In this document: piece by piece, positions 23,022 to 34,085 of the stretch | Layout of the letters: each line of letters opens with the position of its first letter | Numbering within the stretch: position 1 is the first letter of the stretch | Source: Heliocidaris erythrogramma | Taxonomy: Eukaryota; Echinodermata; Echinoidea; Camarodonta; Echinometridae | Assembly: GCA_025617745.1 (NCBI GenBank) | Contig: CM046858.1 | Span: 34,666,598 to 34,730,597 of the forward strand | Reading direction: 5' to 3' | Length of the DNA stretch: 64,000 nt | Made by a program: the position numbers and the translations under genes | Notes under the pieces: generated by a model | Told to the model about the DNA's origin: nothing | Databases searched by the model: none | The model's input: only the letters and a program-made list of their open reading frames with translations

Positions 23022-23219
23022 GTCCGATTAGCAGGTGGGATATTAACGTTTATAAACTTCTAAATGTTGGGGGTGTCCCTGTTCAATCATTAATTTACTA
23101 TTGCTTATTCTTATTCAGAGTTTTTAATATGTGACTTGTCTATATCTAATAATAAGCATTCTTCTAGGTTTTACGTATATTTCAGGTCCTTATATGTTCT
23201 TAGTTTGCTACAATATATG

Positions 23220-25960
23220 TCACGTCACTGTTTTCGTCGATAATTCTCTGCCAATGGGAGGTATGGGATGAAAAAGAAAATCTCGTCATACCACCCCCCT
23301 CCCCTTTCTTTTTTTTTCTCAGCAAGGGGCCGGGCGACCCCCCCCCCCCCCCCATGTCGACTCCTTTAAATTATTATTCTTGTCAATGAATGGAAGCTTA
23401 CTTTTTCGTAAATAGATCAGTTGCAGTTGCGATACCATGGAGGGGATGGGGCGGGGAAGGGGCGGGGGGTGAGTGCCTCTCAATCAGAGCATTTTTCTGA
23501 CCCCCCTCGATAAATGCATTATATCAAACTTTAAAAAAAAAAGCTCCGAGAGGAATACTGGAAAATTTCGAGGGTACAGTTGTAGAGATCCGAATTTTGA
23601 ACATTGATAAATTGTTTTCTATTCATTTCCTGCTCAAATGGGGCGTAACATTAATTAAATATTCGAAGAATTTGGGAACACTTCTTTGAAGTGTTGAAGT
23701 GTTGAACCTTTGCAAAAGCGATTTTACACACTTAATCCTATAAATGGGGCAGACTATTAACAAGAGGATGATGAAACCTAGGTAGCGAGCAAAGCAACGG
23801 GAATTGTTATCAATCATGAGCAATTCAAAATCACTATATCCTATACTGGGGAGCGAAATATTAACGAGATCCTGGAGCAAAGCGACCCTTCAAGTGTCGC
23901 CCGGGGCACGTGCGCTCCTATCCCCCGTTGCTGATAACTATTACATATTTTTCGCTACGTCCTTTGAAAAGCCAAATTTCGGCGGGCGGGGGGAGGGGGG
24001 GGGGGAGTGCAGACCCTGGAATTAACGTTGCCTGCGAAGATAACATTGTTTTTGTTGTAGGTCATTCTGAAAACCAATGCACCAGGGTTGGCACGATTGA
24101 AATCAACTTTCATTCTCCCTGATTTTGTAAAAGAAAATCACCAATTTTAATTTTAAAAAAGAAATACATAAGATTTTTTTTTCTTTCATCTTGTTTTTGC
24201 TATAAAACCATGCAAATTTTGTACAGGAACAACATTAAGGCTCGGCTATAAATCGATTTAAATCAAATGAATCCGACTTTTTTTTATTAAACCTTGCAAT
24301 ACACACAATTTGCATTATTGTAGTTACATGTACGTTGAAATATAGGGAAGGAAATCCGTTCATAACCATGATCACGTTACGTAATGTGTTGCCCTAATGG
24401 CAGAGGCTTTGCTAGAGCGGGTGTGGGGGTGTCACACCCCACTAAAAATTGCTGTAAGCAAATGCGCCACCTCTGTCGGTAAAAAAGAGGGGTGAAAAGG
24501 ACGAGGGAAGAGAAAGAAGAAAAAGAAGAGGAGAAAAGAGAAAGGAGAAGGAAAAAATAGAGGAAATGAACAGAAAACAAAATCAGAAAGAAAAGAAGGA
24601 CAGGAAAAGGGAAGGAAAGAAAAAAAACTGGTCATTATTGGCTTCGCTCGCTCGCAAAAACACTGGAGAATTAATACTAGGACAAAAGGCGTGTCTCTTC
24701 GGCAGTGGGCTGCAGCCCCCCCCCCCCCCCCCCCCCTCCCCATGATTTTCAAAGTTCTGATATTAGGGCAACCACAACTTCATATTCAGGCAGCGAGGTG
24801 CCAGAATATCCACATATCTGGGCAGCGAGGGTTCCCGATAATTATGTAACTTTTGTATGTAAATTCAGTACATTTTCACTAAGGGAAGTTAAATAAATAC
24901 ATATTGAAAATTGATATTCAGGCAAAAAGCGTCAGCCCCTCCTTTTTTGGGAAGATGTGCCCGTATGATCGAGATCTCTACATCTGAGATTTTCTTTTGT
25001 TATTATTTGTGGGGGCTGGGGGAGGAGATTAGGATGCAGGATTTTTGTCGGCAAATGTGAGTTTCAGACCCTAACAATATGTCGGAAAATTTGGGTGTAA
25101 GATCCCCTAGCCCCTCCCCCCTGTTTACAATTTTCTTGCGACGCCCCTGCCTATTTTTTTTGTGGGAGAGTGCGAAGCATGGTTGTTGTCTTGTTTAGGT
25201 TCCAAACTTTAAAGGCTTTTTCTATATTAGTGCTCTCGACCAAATGAAATTCCCCCAGTCCCCACCCTTTTTCCATAGTAACACGATACTGCCAGGCAGC
25301 GAAGCGAAACGAGTGGTAATTTTAATTGCATTTTTAAAACTAAAAAAAAAAACCTTCTTGAGCATTGCACTTACAAAAAAAAATCGCAAGCGAGCACTGC
25401 ATAGATCAGTACAGTTTCGAGTTTTGAACGTTGATAAATGGTCTTCTAGTATCCACTTTTTTCCTCAATGGGGTGCAATTAACGGACATTGGGATGTAGT
25501 TGAGGAATTTAGGTAATACAATTTCAATTTCTTTAAATGGTAAAACTTTGAAAAACTTATACACATATTCCATACTTTATTGGGGGCGCAATATAAAAAA
25601 AAGACTGATAAATTATAATAGAGAAAAAAACAATGAGAATAATATTTTTCTTCTATTTCAAACCTTTTTAAACTGCTGTTTATATATAATATATTGGAGT
25701 ACGAAAAGAAAAGACCATACAGCAATAGGAGGGAGCAAAGCAACCGACCTTTAGAAAAATTCTGAATTTTTAACCTAAGAAAAATCTTTTCTGTTTTTTG
25801 CGCCCTGCTTTAACTACTGCCTGGGGCAAATGCCCCCATAGAATTTGGGGGTGCTGGAGCACTCCCTGCATCCTCAGCCTTCTGTGGGATGCTGTGCACC
25901 CCCACAAACAAATCGGGGGTTGCTGCATCACCCCCAGCACCCCGGCTCCCAGGGGCCTGG
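23220..25960. other. Mixed repeat fragments, no gene
   Basis: A unit fragment with G/C-runs covers 23250-23520. It is followed by several pieces ending in the 'gagcaaagcgacc' motif (23870, 25735; complement near 24645), a recurring echo in this genome (also 11796, 32170, 33588). A 130-bp polypurine tract lies at 24480-24620 and a 20-base C-run at 24717. The block 25800-25960 holds paired 'caccccca'/'tgggggtgc' words. None of the open frames looks real. Confidence 0.45.
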
Positions 25961-26039
25961 TGGTGGTAAACCGAGATCGAAGACGGGGGATCTTGTTTTC
26001 CCATCTTTTTTTCCGACGGACCTTTTTATCCCCTTTTCT

Positions 26040-26890
26040 CCAGCTAGCGAAAACAGCATGCATGCTGACCATTAGCGGTCTGCGTATTTCAAACACCCCG
26101 GAAAAATATGGTCACGTCTTCATAGTAATCTAACAATGATAACCTAATTTAATTCCTTTTTTTTTTTGGTCACAATGGAGGAGTAGTCACTTCTAATCAT
26201 GAACCAATTAATTTGACCGCCCAGTTTTTTAACACTGGTTGGACAAGGCAGGTTAAGAAAATTAACTTTTTAATATAAAATAATATTTGTAGAACAATGA
26301 AAACTTGGCGACTTTTGTCATTAAAATTAAGCTCCCAATGCATAAATTCTCAATAGATTGTTTGATCATATCGCAGCCATATCCCACCTTGTAATAGGTA
26401 TAGGGCTATGGCAGCATTGATAGAGTCATGATTTTTCACTTACACTGCATATCTAATGATACTTATAGAATAGATAGCCGAAGTCTTCCCGCTTCAATCT
26501 CTTTAATTATGTATCCTTTGAACATTATAATACACGATGTCTGATTGGGTATAGTATACACGGGCGTAGACACGCATAATTATCCATTGTTAGTGGGGAT
26601 GATCTATTCATCATCCCCCCACTAACAATATAAAGTGTGTTCGTATCTACGCCACTGATAGTATAACTTGTATAATGCCACATATAATATAGAATATACA
26701 AAAACGAGTGTTTTATTTTAAATAAACAATTGATTAGTCATAACATTTCATTTTTTTTTACCCCTAGTGGGTGCAGACTGTACAGACAAAGGGCCCATTT
26801 GTGCAGGATTTGGGTCCTTAATAATCGTTAAAAAGTGTTTAGTTTTCAGTAATTGTGCTAATCTAGCTTTATCGATAATTATTTTAACAG
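26040..26890 (+). repeat. NLR-intron unit, copy 4, upstream of the first intact LRR exon
   Basis: This covers 'cagctagcgaaaacagcatg', 'acaatggaggagtagtcac', and 'attctcaatagattg', then the intron-end block shared with 40590-40712 and 48670-48790 ('gtacagacaaagggcccatttgtgca', 'gtccttaataatcgtt', 'ctagctttatcgataattattt'). The last ends in the acceptor AG at 26889-26890. Conservation of this 130-bp intron end across copies exceeds that of DNA further away. Confidence 0.75.
26559..26657. mobile_element. hAT-like mini-MITE, 99 bp, TSD ATAGTATA
   Basis: The 8-bp sequence ATAGTATA flanks the element at 26551-26558 and 26658-26665. The ends are CACGGGCGTAGA and the complement of TCTACGCCACTG, and the middle is a near-perfect hairpin ('attgttagtggggatgat' against 'atcatccccccactaacaat'). 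The sister copy at 45968-45985 ('ggatatagtatgacttgta') is the empty site. CAGTGGCGTAG-type ends with 8-bp duplications fit hAT. Confidence 0.8.
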
Positions 26891-27070
26891 ATTGAGACCT
26901 TGGACATTTGGGGTGTGGATCTCAGTGAACGCCCCTCAGCATCACGTGATCTCGCTGAGTTCATCTGTAAGATGCCTCATTTGAAGAACCTAACACTCGG
27001 AAATGTAGACGAGGTATTTCTACACGATGACTTCTACTCAGCATCATCATCGATGGCATCGTCTGCTAAG
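26891..27070 (+). CDS. NLR-like LRR exon 1 (60 codons, phase 0-0)
   Basis: The exon lies between acceptor 'attttaacag' and donor AAG|GTACTG. It is open throughout and symmetric, so it can be skipped or duplicated without a frameshift. It encodes two leucine-rich repeats: 'IETLDIWGVDLSERPSASRD' (residues 1-20), then 'LAEFICKMPHLKNLTL' (21-36) with the LxxLxL strand. A variable turn 'GNVDEVFL' follows, and the exon ends 'HDDFYSASSSMASSAK'. This repeat type resembles the C-terminal arrays of expanded sea urchin NLR (NACHT-LRR) proteins, cytoplasmic innate receptors; LRRs there are presumed ligand-sensing. NACHT and death-fold exons are not in the window. It is the most 5' intact exon; an older relic lies near 14034. 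Confidence is high for an LRR exon and moderate for the NLR assignment. Confidence 0.85.
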
Positions 27071-27530
27071 GTACTGATAAGGTCACATCTTTCTAGCATT
27101 CTAACAATATTAACCTAATAAAATTCTTCTCTATTTCTTTATTAACATTGGAGGAGTGGTCACTATTTATGGTTATAAAGAAGTTAATTTCACTGCCCAT
27201 TTTATTATGCCGCTAGGACGAGGCAGGTAAACAAAGTTAACATCTTCATCTAAACGAATGTGTTTAGAGTGATGAAAACTGAACTGTTTTCTTGCTAATT
27301 AATCAAATAGGAAGAGTTGTAAGATTTTTTAATAAGGCTATCAGCTAAAGTTTGTTCGGTTTTATTTAACTTGATATGGTCTCAGTCTCGAAGTGGTGGT
27401 CCCGGTCTCGGAGGGGAAAGTCTAGGTCTTGGTCTCGGTCCTTAAGGTCTTGACAACAACACTGGTTTCCAGAAATTTTTCCTGCTATCCTGCAATTTCT
27501 GGATAATGAGATTCAGGTGTAACTTACTAG

Positions 27531-28017
27531 TGAGTCGGAAAACCGAGCACAAGTATATACTCCGAAAACGGCGTATGAATATAGAGCCCTCATCGTTCAG
27601 TGCGAGGCAGTGTGTACAAAAGGCATGGGGAAAATCTTGCAAAGTCAACCTGCCAACGATATATATATTTGTAAACAAATTTTTAGGCTTTTACTCCAGG
27701 TGTTATAGATCGTATGCTCGATCTGTAATGAAAATACATATATATATTCTTAAAAATAATGCTGCGTGTCAGTTACCTTCAAAATACGTGAATGATTCGC
27801 CATATGAAATGACTTTCAAATGACAAACATTTGAAATAAATATATCCGCACATTATTTTTGAAACTATCAACAGCAGGTCGACATTGCAGGATTTCCCCA
27901 TGCCTTTAGTACACACTGTCTCGCACTGAACGATATAGGGCTCTATATTCATCTTGATCTATACGTCGTTTTCGGAGTATCAACCTGTGCTCGGTTTTCC
28001 AAAGTTGGCTCTGACTG
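27531..28017. mobile_element. Foldback MITE, 487 bp, family copy A
   Basis: It interrupts unit sequence that elsewhere reads 'aacttactagtatttgag'. CTAG is present on both sides (27527-27530 and 28018-28021). Arms of about 130 bp are inverted repeats of each other ('ggaaaaccgagcaca', 'actccgaaaacg.cgtat', 'gaatatagagccct', 'gttcagtgcgag'). The right tip reads, inverted, CAGTCAGAGCCAACTT; the left tip has lost these first bases. A second copy lies at 32645-33009. No coding capacity. Confidence 0.78.
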
Positions 28018-28331
28018 CTAGTATTTGAGTTTCTCCAGTGCATACAATACGTATTTGTTGTCAATAACCCGTTTGTAATTATCCAATCCAAGTCGTTTGG
28101 TCCTTATACAAAGTCTGCTTCATTACCCCATATCTATATAGTTACAGCCCATTCATTGGTCCTGCAGTGTCTTACAACGCTTACGTCTTGCCTTTGTTTT
28201 CATATAGCAATTGCTAGCATTTTGCTTGTTTTTACTTAAGGCCCAATGTTCCTGCAGATCCTTACTCTTACAGCGATCGGACCTAAAATCCTAATTGCAA
28301 CCTCATCTAGAACAGAGACTAATTATTTATA
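28018..28331 (+). repeat. NLR-intron unit, copy 4 (continuation)
   Basis: It resumes with 'tagtatttgagtttctcc' and includes 'cccattcattggtcctgcag' and 'cctgcagatccttactcttacag', ending where the LINE fragment begins at 'actaattatttatat'. Confidence 0.7.
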
Positions 28332-29364
28332 TTTCATTTCATTTAGTTTATTTTATTTTCATTTCCAAACAATAATATAAATACAACATAATTCAAATAA
28401 TATTTACAAAGTTAATACAAACGATTCGAACTAATTATCGTATGGCTAACTGCAAATGACAAACATATAAAACCTTGAACAGAATTAAGTTACTTTTGGA
28501 AACTGAGTGGACTGCTAAAAAGCAAGCTTGTAGATTTCAGTCCACTCGCGTACAAAATCAACAACAAAGAGCAATTCACCGATTTTGCAAAAGATGCAAT
28601 ATAATAATAATTACAAAAAAGTGTATTTACTTATATAGCCTAAAGGTTTGTAGCAAGAAGAATAAAACAAGAGACGAAGAACAAAGAAAGAGGAAAGAAC
28701 AAAACTGACAAGACATAGAAAAAAGAAACATCTACAGGGGGATAGGAAGGAGAGAAAAAAAGAAAGAGTAATGGGTCTATACCTGCGCACTGCGGGCAAA
28801 GGTCTGGGTCCTGAACCCGAACACAATGAACAGTGTATGATTATGGTGAGGGGAAGTTGGGTGAATTTGCCAGAATTATAAGTTTAGAGGACTATTACTA
28901 AAAAATAAAGGCAGAAGATTAAGGCCGAAGGTGATGAGTTTCAGACGGCATTGGATATTTATTTATAAGGGACTTTTTAAGTTTTGCTTTGAAAAAAGTA
29001 AGACTAGGAGCTGTTTTTATGGTGTTATCAAGGTCATTCCAACATTTTGGACCGGTAAAAGTAAGAGTAGATTCAGTAAATATAGTCCTAGTGAATGGTA
29101 GATGAAATTCGTCTGATTGGCGGGTAGGATATTTATGAATTGTCTTATTTTTGTGGAACATGACATCAAAGACTAAGGGTAAAGAGTTATTATTTAATTG
29201 ATACTGTCCTAAGTTATAGTGATACAAATCATTGACCTTCAAAATTTTATTTTGATGAAATAAAGCATCGGTATGTGATCTCCAAGAAACATTACAAATG
29301 GTGCGCAGTGCTTTTTTCTGTAATAGTAATATTCTTTCCAAGTACTATGGGTATTCCCCCAAGG
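28332..29364 (-). mobile_element. 5'-truncated LINE inserted in the repeat unit
   Basis: The element runs on the minus strand from about 29364 to an ATTTC-rich tail at 28335-28350. Its flanks are unit DNA: 'gagactaattatttatat' on the left and 'gagcaacctagtagtagaacc' on the right; copy 1 at 955-1010 has these joined. Only the end of the reverse-transcriptase ORF and about 580 bp of 3' UTR remain, the typical outcome of incomplete target-primed reverse transcription. Confidence 0.8.
28919..29341 (-). pseudogene. LINE ORF2 C-terminal fragment
   Basis: The frame starts 'LERILLLQKKALRTICNVSW' and includes 'HTDALFHQNKILKVNDLYHY', 'PTRQSDEFHLPFTRTIF' and 'FTGPKCWNDLDNTIK'. These are the standard C-terminal blocks of Jockey/CR1/L2-like reverse-transcriptase proteins. 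Upstream, 'GNTHST' is readable one frame away, showing a frameshift at the truncated 5' end. Differing sequence shows it comes from another family than the 5-8 kb LINE. Confidence 0.85.
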
Positions 29365-29454
29365 GAGCAACCTAGTAGTAGAACCAAGCCCCCCCCCCCC
29401 CCCCTCCAAATGCAATGTTTTCGAATAACATACACACCCACTATGGGATAAGGA

Positions 29455-30010
29455 TCGCTATTCATATTACGGAACGAGGGTCGCTGTTCATAATACCAAA
29501 TCAGGGTCGTTAATCATAAGGGTCCCTATTCATAATACGAAAAGAGGGTCACTATTCATAAAGGTCGATATCCATAAGGGTCGCTATTCATAAAGGTCAA
29601 CATTCATAAGGGTCGCTATTCATCCAATTAAGGGTTGAGGGTTCGAATCTCAGCCCAGCCCTAGCGTCTTTTGGCAAGACATGAATCCACATTTGCCACT
29701 CTCCACCCAGGTGTAGTAAATGGGTACCTGGCAAGATTTATTCCTTGAAATGCACTGTGCGCTGATTACGGCTGCCGGAGATAAAGCCAGGGTAATAATA
29801 TCCAAAACCCTTTGGAAGCGCATAGGGACGTTATATCATAATGTGATATGCGCTATACAAGAATAGTGGTATTATTATTATATCATAATCAAAGAAGAGA
29901 GCCGCTATTCACAATCGGAGAAGAGGGTCGCTATTCATAGTCGAAGAAGAGGGTCGCTATTCATAATCGAAGAAGAGGGTTGCTATTCATAATCAAAGAA
30001 GAGGGTCGTC
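29455..30010 (+). repeat. Minisatellite (GGGTCGCTATTCATAA unit) split by a SINE
   Basis: Units such as 'gagggtcgctattcataa(t)' with 10-16 bp spacers recur at 29455-29625 and again at 29890-30010, in the same orientation. In the second block the spacer is fixed as 'tcgaagaa', in the first it varies. The tRNA-derived SINE between them inserted after the array had formed. Confidence 0.82.
29632..29885 (+). repeat. tRNA-derived SINE
   Basis: A pol III B-box-like 'gggttcgaatctc' (29638) starts the readable part, followed by the core 'ggcaagacatgaatccacatttgcc', 'ccacccaggtgtagtaaatgggtacctgg', 'ggaagcgcatagggacg' and a tail 'gcgctatacaagaatagtggtattattatta'. The A-box end of the tRNA head is missing. 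The same core is found, inverted, at 60835-61018. Confidence 0.75.
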
Positions 30011-30279
30011 ATTTAAATCAAATAAGAAAGAGAAATGGAAGAAGGACAACCCAACCGTACTGTATTTAAGAAAGCCTTACAATGAATTTTGGCTTTTGTG
30101 AAATATATCCCTATTTAAAAAAAAGTGAACTACATTTAATCAATGCTCCCCACACTTTGAAAGCCGCTTTGTCAATGCCTTAATAATTAAAAAACGATGT
30201 GTAATCCATACATCTACGTGGGATGAGAGTACCCCTTTCCCCCTCCACACACCAACACACACAGATCCAGATTCTCAAG

Positions 30280-31225
30280 TGGGATTGTTGTAGAGGGTAG
30301 TTGTCCTGGAGATTAGTTGTAGGGGGTAGTTGTTTGGATACGGGCTTAGAAATTGCCGCAAGAAATTTATTTTTGTTTTTATTTTGGGTTGGGATATCAA
30401 TTCCCCGAAGAAGTATTTTTTTTATAATACGTGATTTTAGTAACGTACAATTTATTGGCATCTACTGTTCTTACAGTGTGCCCCTGTTTATGGCCATGGA
30501 CGTGGGAATGAAGTATGCCCTCCCACGGTTAGGACTTTCAAATTTCCCTGAGTTGAAATCACCTTTTAGAGCATGTGAGTGCATGTGGCTTCATGGTAAT
30601 TACTAAGTTGCTTAATTTCATTATTTTCTTTGAAATCTTTATTCCGGTCTTCCTAATGCTAATCTTAACAAAAATCATGACAAAAAATATGACCATCTTG
30701 ATCGATGGTGATCCTATGAATAATAACAATAATCATGGCATCCTCCTCCTCCTCTTGATCATATTATTTGATCATGTTAAGGTGAATTACTGCGGGGAGG
30801 TGAATTACTACGGTTGGGACTTTCAAATTTCCCTGAGTTGAAATCACCTTTTAGAGCATGTGCGTGCATGTGGCTTCATGGTAATTACTAACTTGCTCAA
30901 TATTATTTTCTTTGAAATCTTTATTTCGGTCTTCCTAATGCTTATCTTAACAAAAATCATGACAAAAAATATGACCATGTTGATCGATGGTGATCCTATG
31001 AATAATAATGATACAGGCCAATCCTACAGGCCACCTCCCCCCCCCCCCCCCCCCTTCTGTGATATTGATACCCATGCTTCCATAGCACTTAAAATATAAA
31101 TTTTACTACTAGAACCGTCGTTTATGAACTCACCCTTGAAAAAAAGTGCAGGGTATACATGTACATATCGTATCCGGACAACTACCCCTGGACAACTACC
31201 CCCTTAGGTCAACCACCCCCAGGAC
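30280..31225. repeat. Inverted 'GTAGTTGTCC' ends around a 285-bp tandem duplication
   Basis: The left side (30285-30345) has repeated 'gtagttgt' words and 'ggatacggg'; the right side (31166-31215) has the complement ('cgtatccggacaactacccc'). Between them, a segment from 30526 recurs at 30811 with a period of 285 bp ('actttcaaatttccctgagt', 'catggtaattactaa', 'atgatcctatgaataataa'-type blocks). It could be a MITE with an internal duplication; the boundaries are not exact. Confidence 0.5.
30477..30574 (+). pseudogene. Possible orphan exon, unidentified protein
   Basis: A pyrimidine-rich acceptor 'ctactgttcttacag' is followed by 98 open bases and a donor-like GCAT|GTGAGT. The translation runs 'VPLFMAMDVGMKYALPRLGL', then 'SNFPELKSPFRA', protein-like in composition compared with the surrounding low-complexity frames. 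Its 3' half is duplicated 285 bp downstream, where the donor is changed to GTGCGT. I do not recognise the family. It may be a captured or stranded exon, or chance. Confidence 0.25.
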
Positions 31226-32640
31226 ATCTCTTCCTTATATGTTCGTTTATATTTTCATCCTTTTATCTTTTCATCTGTCCTAAACTTAATATTGCTTTAT
31301 CTTTATGCATTTGTTTTCCCTAACTTTTGTCATGTTTTTCTTTGTTTTAGTATGAATTTTTATCTTTATCTTTCCTTTATTTTCCCCTTTCTTCTTTACT
31401 TCTATCCTTCCCTTCGCCTCTCCTTATTTTCTTCTTCCTGTTTAGTTGCTTATGTTATTCTTTGTTATTGGCTTTCTTTCATCTTCTCTTTCTGTCCTTT
31501 CTCATGTTATTCTTTGTTTTGATCTTTCTTCATCTTCTCATGCTGTCTTCTCTCATGCTCTTTTTTGTTTTGATCTTTCTTTGTTCTTCTTTTTCTTTTT
31601 TCCATATATTGTTCTTTGTTCCCTTTCTTTATCATCTCTTGCTGTCTTTCCCTTATAAATGTTATTCTTTGTTTAATATCCTACCATCATTTTGTCTTTT
31701 TTCTCTCCTTATGTTTTCCTTTATTTTTTCCTTGTAGTTCTTCATTATTCTCCTTTTATCTTCGTTTTTGATCTATCCCCTATCATTCTTCGTTTCTTCC
31801 TTTTATCATCTTCTCTATTCTATCTTTCTTATTCTAGGATATTCTTCTCTTTCCTTCTTTTATATTTTCAATATTTTTCTTTTATTTCTATTTTATTCCT
31901 TTATCATTTTGTAGGATTTGGTTATATATTTCTCTTTTAGTTTTCTCCAGAAGGGCCCAGTTCTTGCGAAGAAACCTGCCATAAACTGTGACGTCATTTA
32001 AACCTAACTGAGATCTATTATACGTTCATAGGTGCCGGAAGTGGGGGGGGGGGTCGCCCCAACAAAACAGTTGGGGCAAAACGCGTTTTCGACCTCCCCA
32101 CAGGCGTAAATGCATAATTTTGGGAGGGGCTGTAGTTTTTTGCCCGAATTTCAAGTTTCCCTTTTCTATCTATGAGCGAGCGAAGCGAGGGAGGAAAAAT
32201 TTCTACATTTTTGTAGTGAAAATGTACACAAAAATTCCAGTATTAAACTATCTAAATATGAGGATATCAGAGCACCTCGCTGCCCGTGATAAGGTGGTAG
32301 TCGAGCCAATATTGCCCTTCTTAAAATCCTCAAGGGGCTGCAGCCCTTCGTACGCCTATATCCCCCTCCAAGTTATCCACGGAATTTTACAATCTTCGGA
32401 GCAAAGCGATTTTATTTATTTATTTTTTTATTTATTTATTTATTTTTTTTTGGGGGGGGGGGGCAATTTTAAGCTGCAAGAACGTCATTTCTTATTTGAT
32501 GTACTAAGGAAAATTCGCCAATAACCACTGCGATCCAAATATTGAACATTGATAAAAGTCCCTTTTCTCACTTCTTTATGAAATGGGGGCACAACACTGA
32601 CGGAAAAAGTGAGAAATTATCAAGGAATTTAGGAAGGCCA
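31226..32640. other. Polypyrimidine tract and mixed repeats
   Basis: From about 31230 to 31945 the plus strand is almost purely C and T, with loose repeats of 'tgttattctttgttttgatctttctt'; long frames in it are compositional. A fragment with G-run and the 'gagcgagcgaagcgagg' motif follows (32040-32195), then a (TTTA)n plus G-run (32408-32463). No gene. Confidence 0.55.
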
Positions 32641-32644
32641 CCGA

Positions 32645-33009
32645 CAGTCAGACCCAACTTCGGAAAACCGAGCACAGGTTTATACTCCGAAAACGGCGTA
32701 TAGAGCAAGATGAATATAGAGCCCTCATCGTTCAGTGCGAGACAGTGTGTACAAAAGGCATGGGGATAATCCTGCAATGTCGACCGGCTGTTGATAATAT
32801 AATTTTCAAAAATAATGCTGCGGATATATTTATTTCAAATGTTTGTCATTTGAAGGTCATTTCATATGACGAATCATTCACGGATTTTGAAGGTAATTGA
32901 CACGCAGCATTATTTTTAAGAATATATATATATCGTTGGCAGGTTGACTTTGCAAGATTTTCCCCATGCCTTTTGTACACACTGCCTAGCACTGAACGAT
33001 GAGGGCTCC
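32645..33009. mobile_element. Foldback MITE, family copy B (right end lost)
   Basis: It starts at CAGTCAGACCCAACTT and carries 'cggaaaaccgagcacagg', 'tactccgaaaacggcgtat' and 'atagagccctcatcgttcag', with the inverted arm from about 32940 to 33009. The right arm stops at 'gatgagggctccc', so about 90 bp of its tip are missing and replaced by 'ttcccgggcaaagcgc' sequence. Same family as 27531-28017. Confidence 0.75.
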
Positions 33010-33824
33010 CTTCCCGGGCAAAGCGCGTAAGCTCGTAGCAAACAATTCTTTTTAGGTGGAAAGTTATAGGCATAGTTCGACGCCCAGACTGGTCTACAAG
33101 TTTTCCCTTTCCCACGCAAAGCGCAAAACCTCTGACGATTTATAGCAAATTTGAGAATAAGATAGCGGCTCGTAGATGTAGCATGTACATGTTAGCTCGA
33201 CACCCGGACTGTTTTTCAATTATTGGAGCGGTAGAGTAGCTCGAATTTTATACATTCATAAACGGTTTTTTATTCACGCATTTCTACAATCGGGAGCAGA
33301 ACTAACAAAAGCCCTATAGGCTTGAGAAAGAGTCGAGAAATTCAGCAAGGTGACCTGAAGATTTCTTTCAAAGGTTGAACCTTTGCAAATGCTGTTTCAT
33401 ACACTTTATCATATATTGGGAGCGTAATATTTAGCAGGAGTGATATGAAACTTACATGATATAGCGTCCAAGGCAGTTGCATCTTTATTTTTTCAAAGTT
33501 TGTGAACCCTTTAAGCTTTTTAAGAATTAAATACTGGGGGATCGAAAATTACGAGATCCTGAAAGAAAATAATCATGCAAGGGAGCAAAGCGACCGAGCT
33601 TTTGAACATTTTTCTACCCTTTTTTTCTACCCTTCAAAAACTAGATTTCTAGTGCATTTACCATTCGGATTTGGGGACGTGTGATCCGTAAAGATTATGA
33701 TAATTTTTTTCATTTCCCCCTATTTTTCTTCTTTGCGTTTTTTGCGCCCCCTCCAAGTGTTGCCCGGGGCGCCTGCCCCCTGCCCCCCCCCCCCCCTAGA
33801 TACACCACTGAGCATCAGAATTTA
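33010..33824. other. Non-coding repeat mosaic
   Basis: It includes two GC-richer blocks with 'cgacgcc(c)gactg' words (33078 and 33199), a 'gggagcaaagcgaccgag' motif at 33582, and a C-run at 33782. No exon was found. Confidence 0.4.
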
Positions 33825-34085
33825 ATGTAGCATATTGACATGAACAAAACTATAATATGAAGACAAGTAAGAGAAGGAGGATGGGAGCAAAGAGACAAAG
33901 TTCGGAGAGAGAGAGAGGGAGAAGAAAGAAAAAAACAACTAATAGCTCTCAGACATGACAGATGATGCGAATTAGCGTGCGCCCTATTAAAATTTGATAT
34001 TTGCTCTTGTGGAGTTGCTAAAGTGGATTTACCCCAAAGTGTACATCTTTTAGGTTCATCTTTAAACATGGATCTGTAAGTAATC
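33825..34085 (+). repeat. NLR-intron unit, copy 5 (fragment)
   Basis: It matches 21865-22200 and 43150-43440: 'agtaagagaaggaggatgggag', a GA-repeat, 'gcgaattagcgtgcgccctatt', 'atatttgctcttgtggagttgc'. Only this part of the unit is present. Confidence 0.7.

Noticed and set aside
24377-24752. Overlapping minus-strand frames rich in Phe, Ser, Leu and Pro
   Set aside because: They fall on a polypurine tract and a C-run; composition alone explains the lack of stops.
31292-31940. A chain of hydrophobic, membrane-like plus-strand frames
   Set aside because: The polypyrimidine strand encodes only Phe/Leu/Ser/Pro-type codons; three frames are open at once, as expected for composition and not for a membrane protein.
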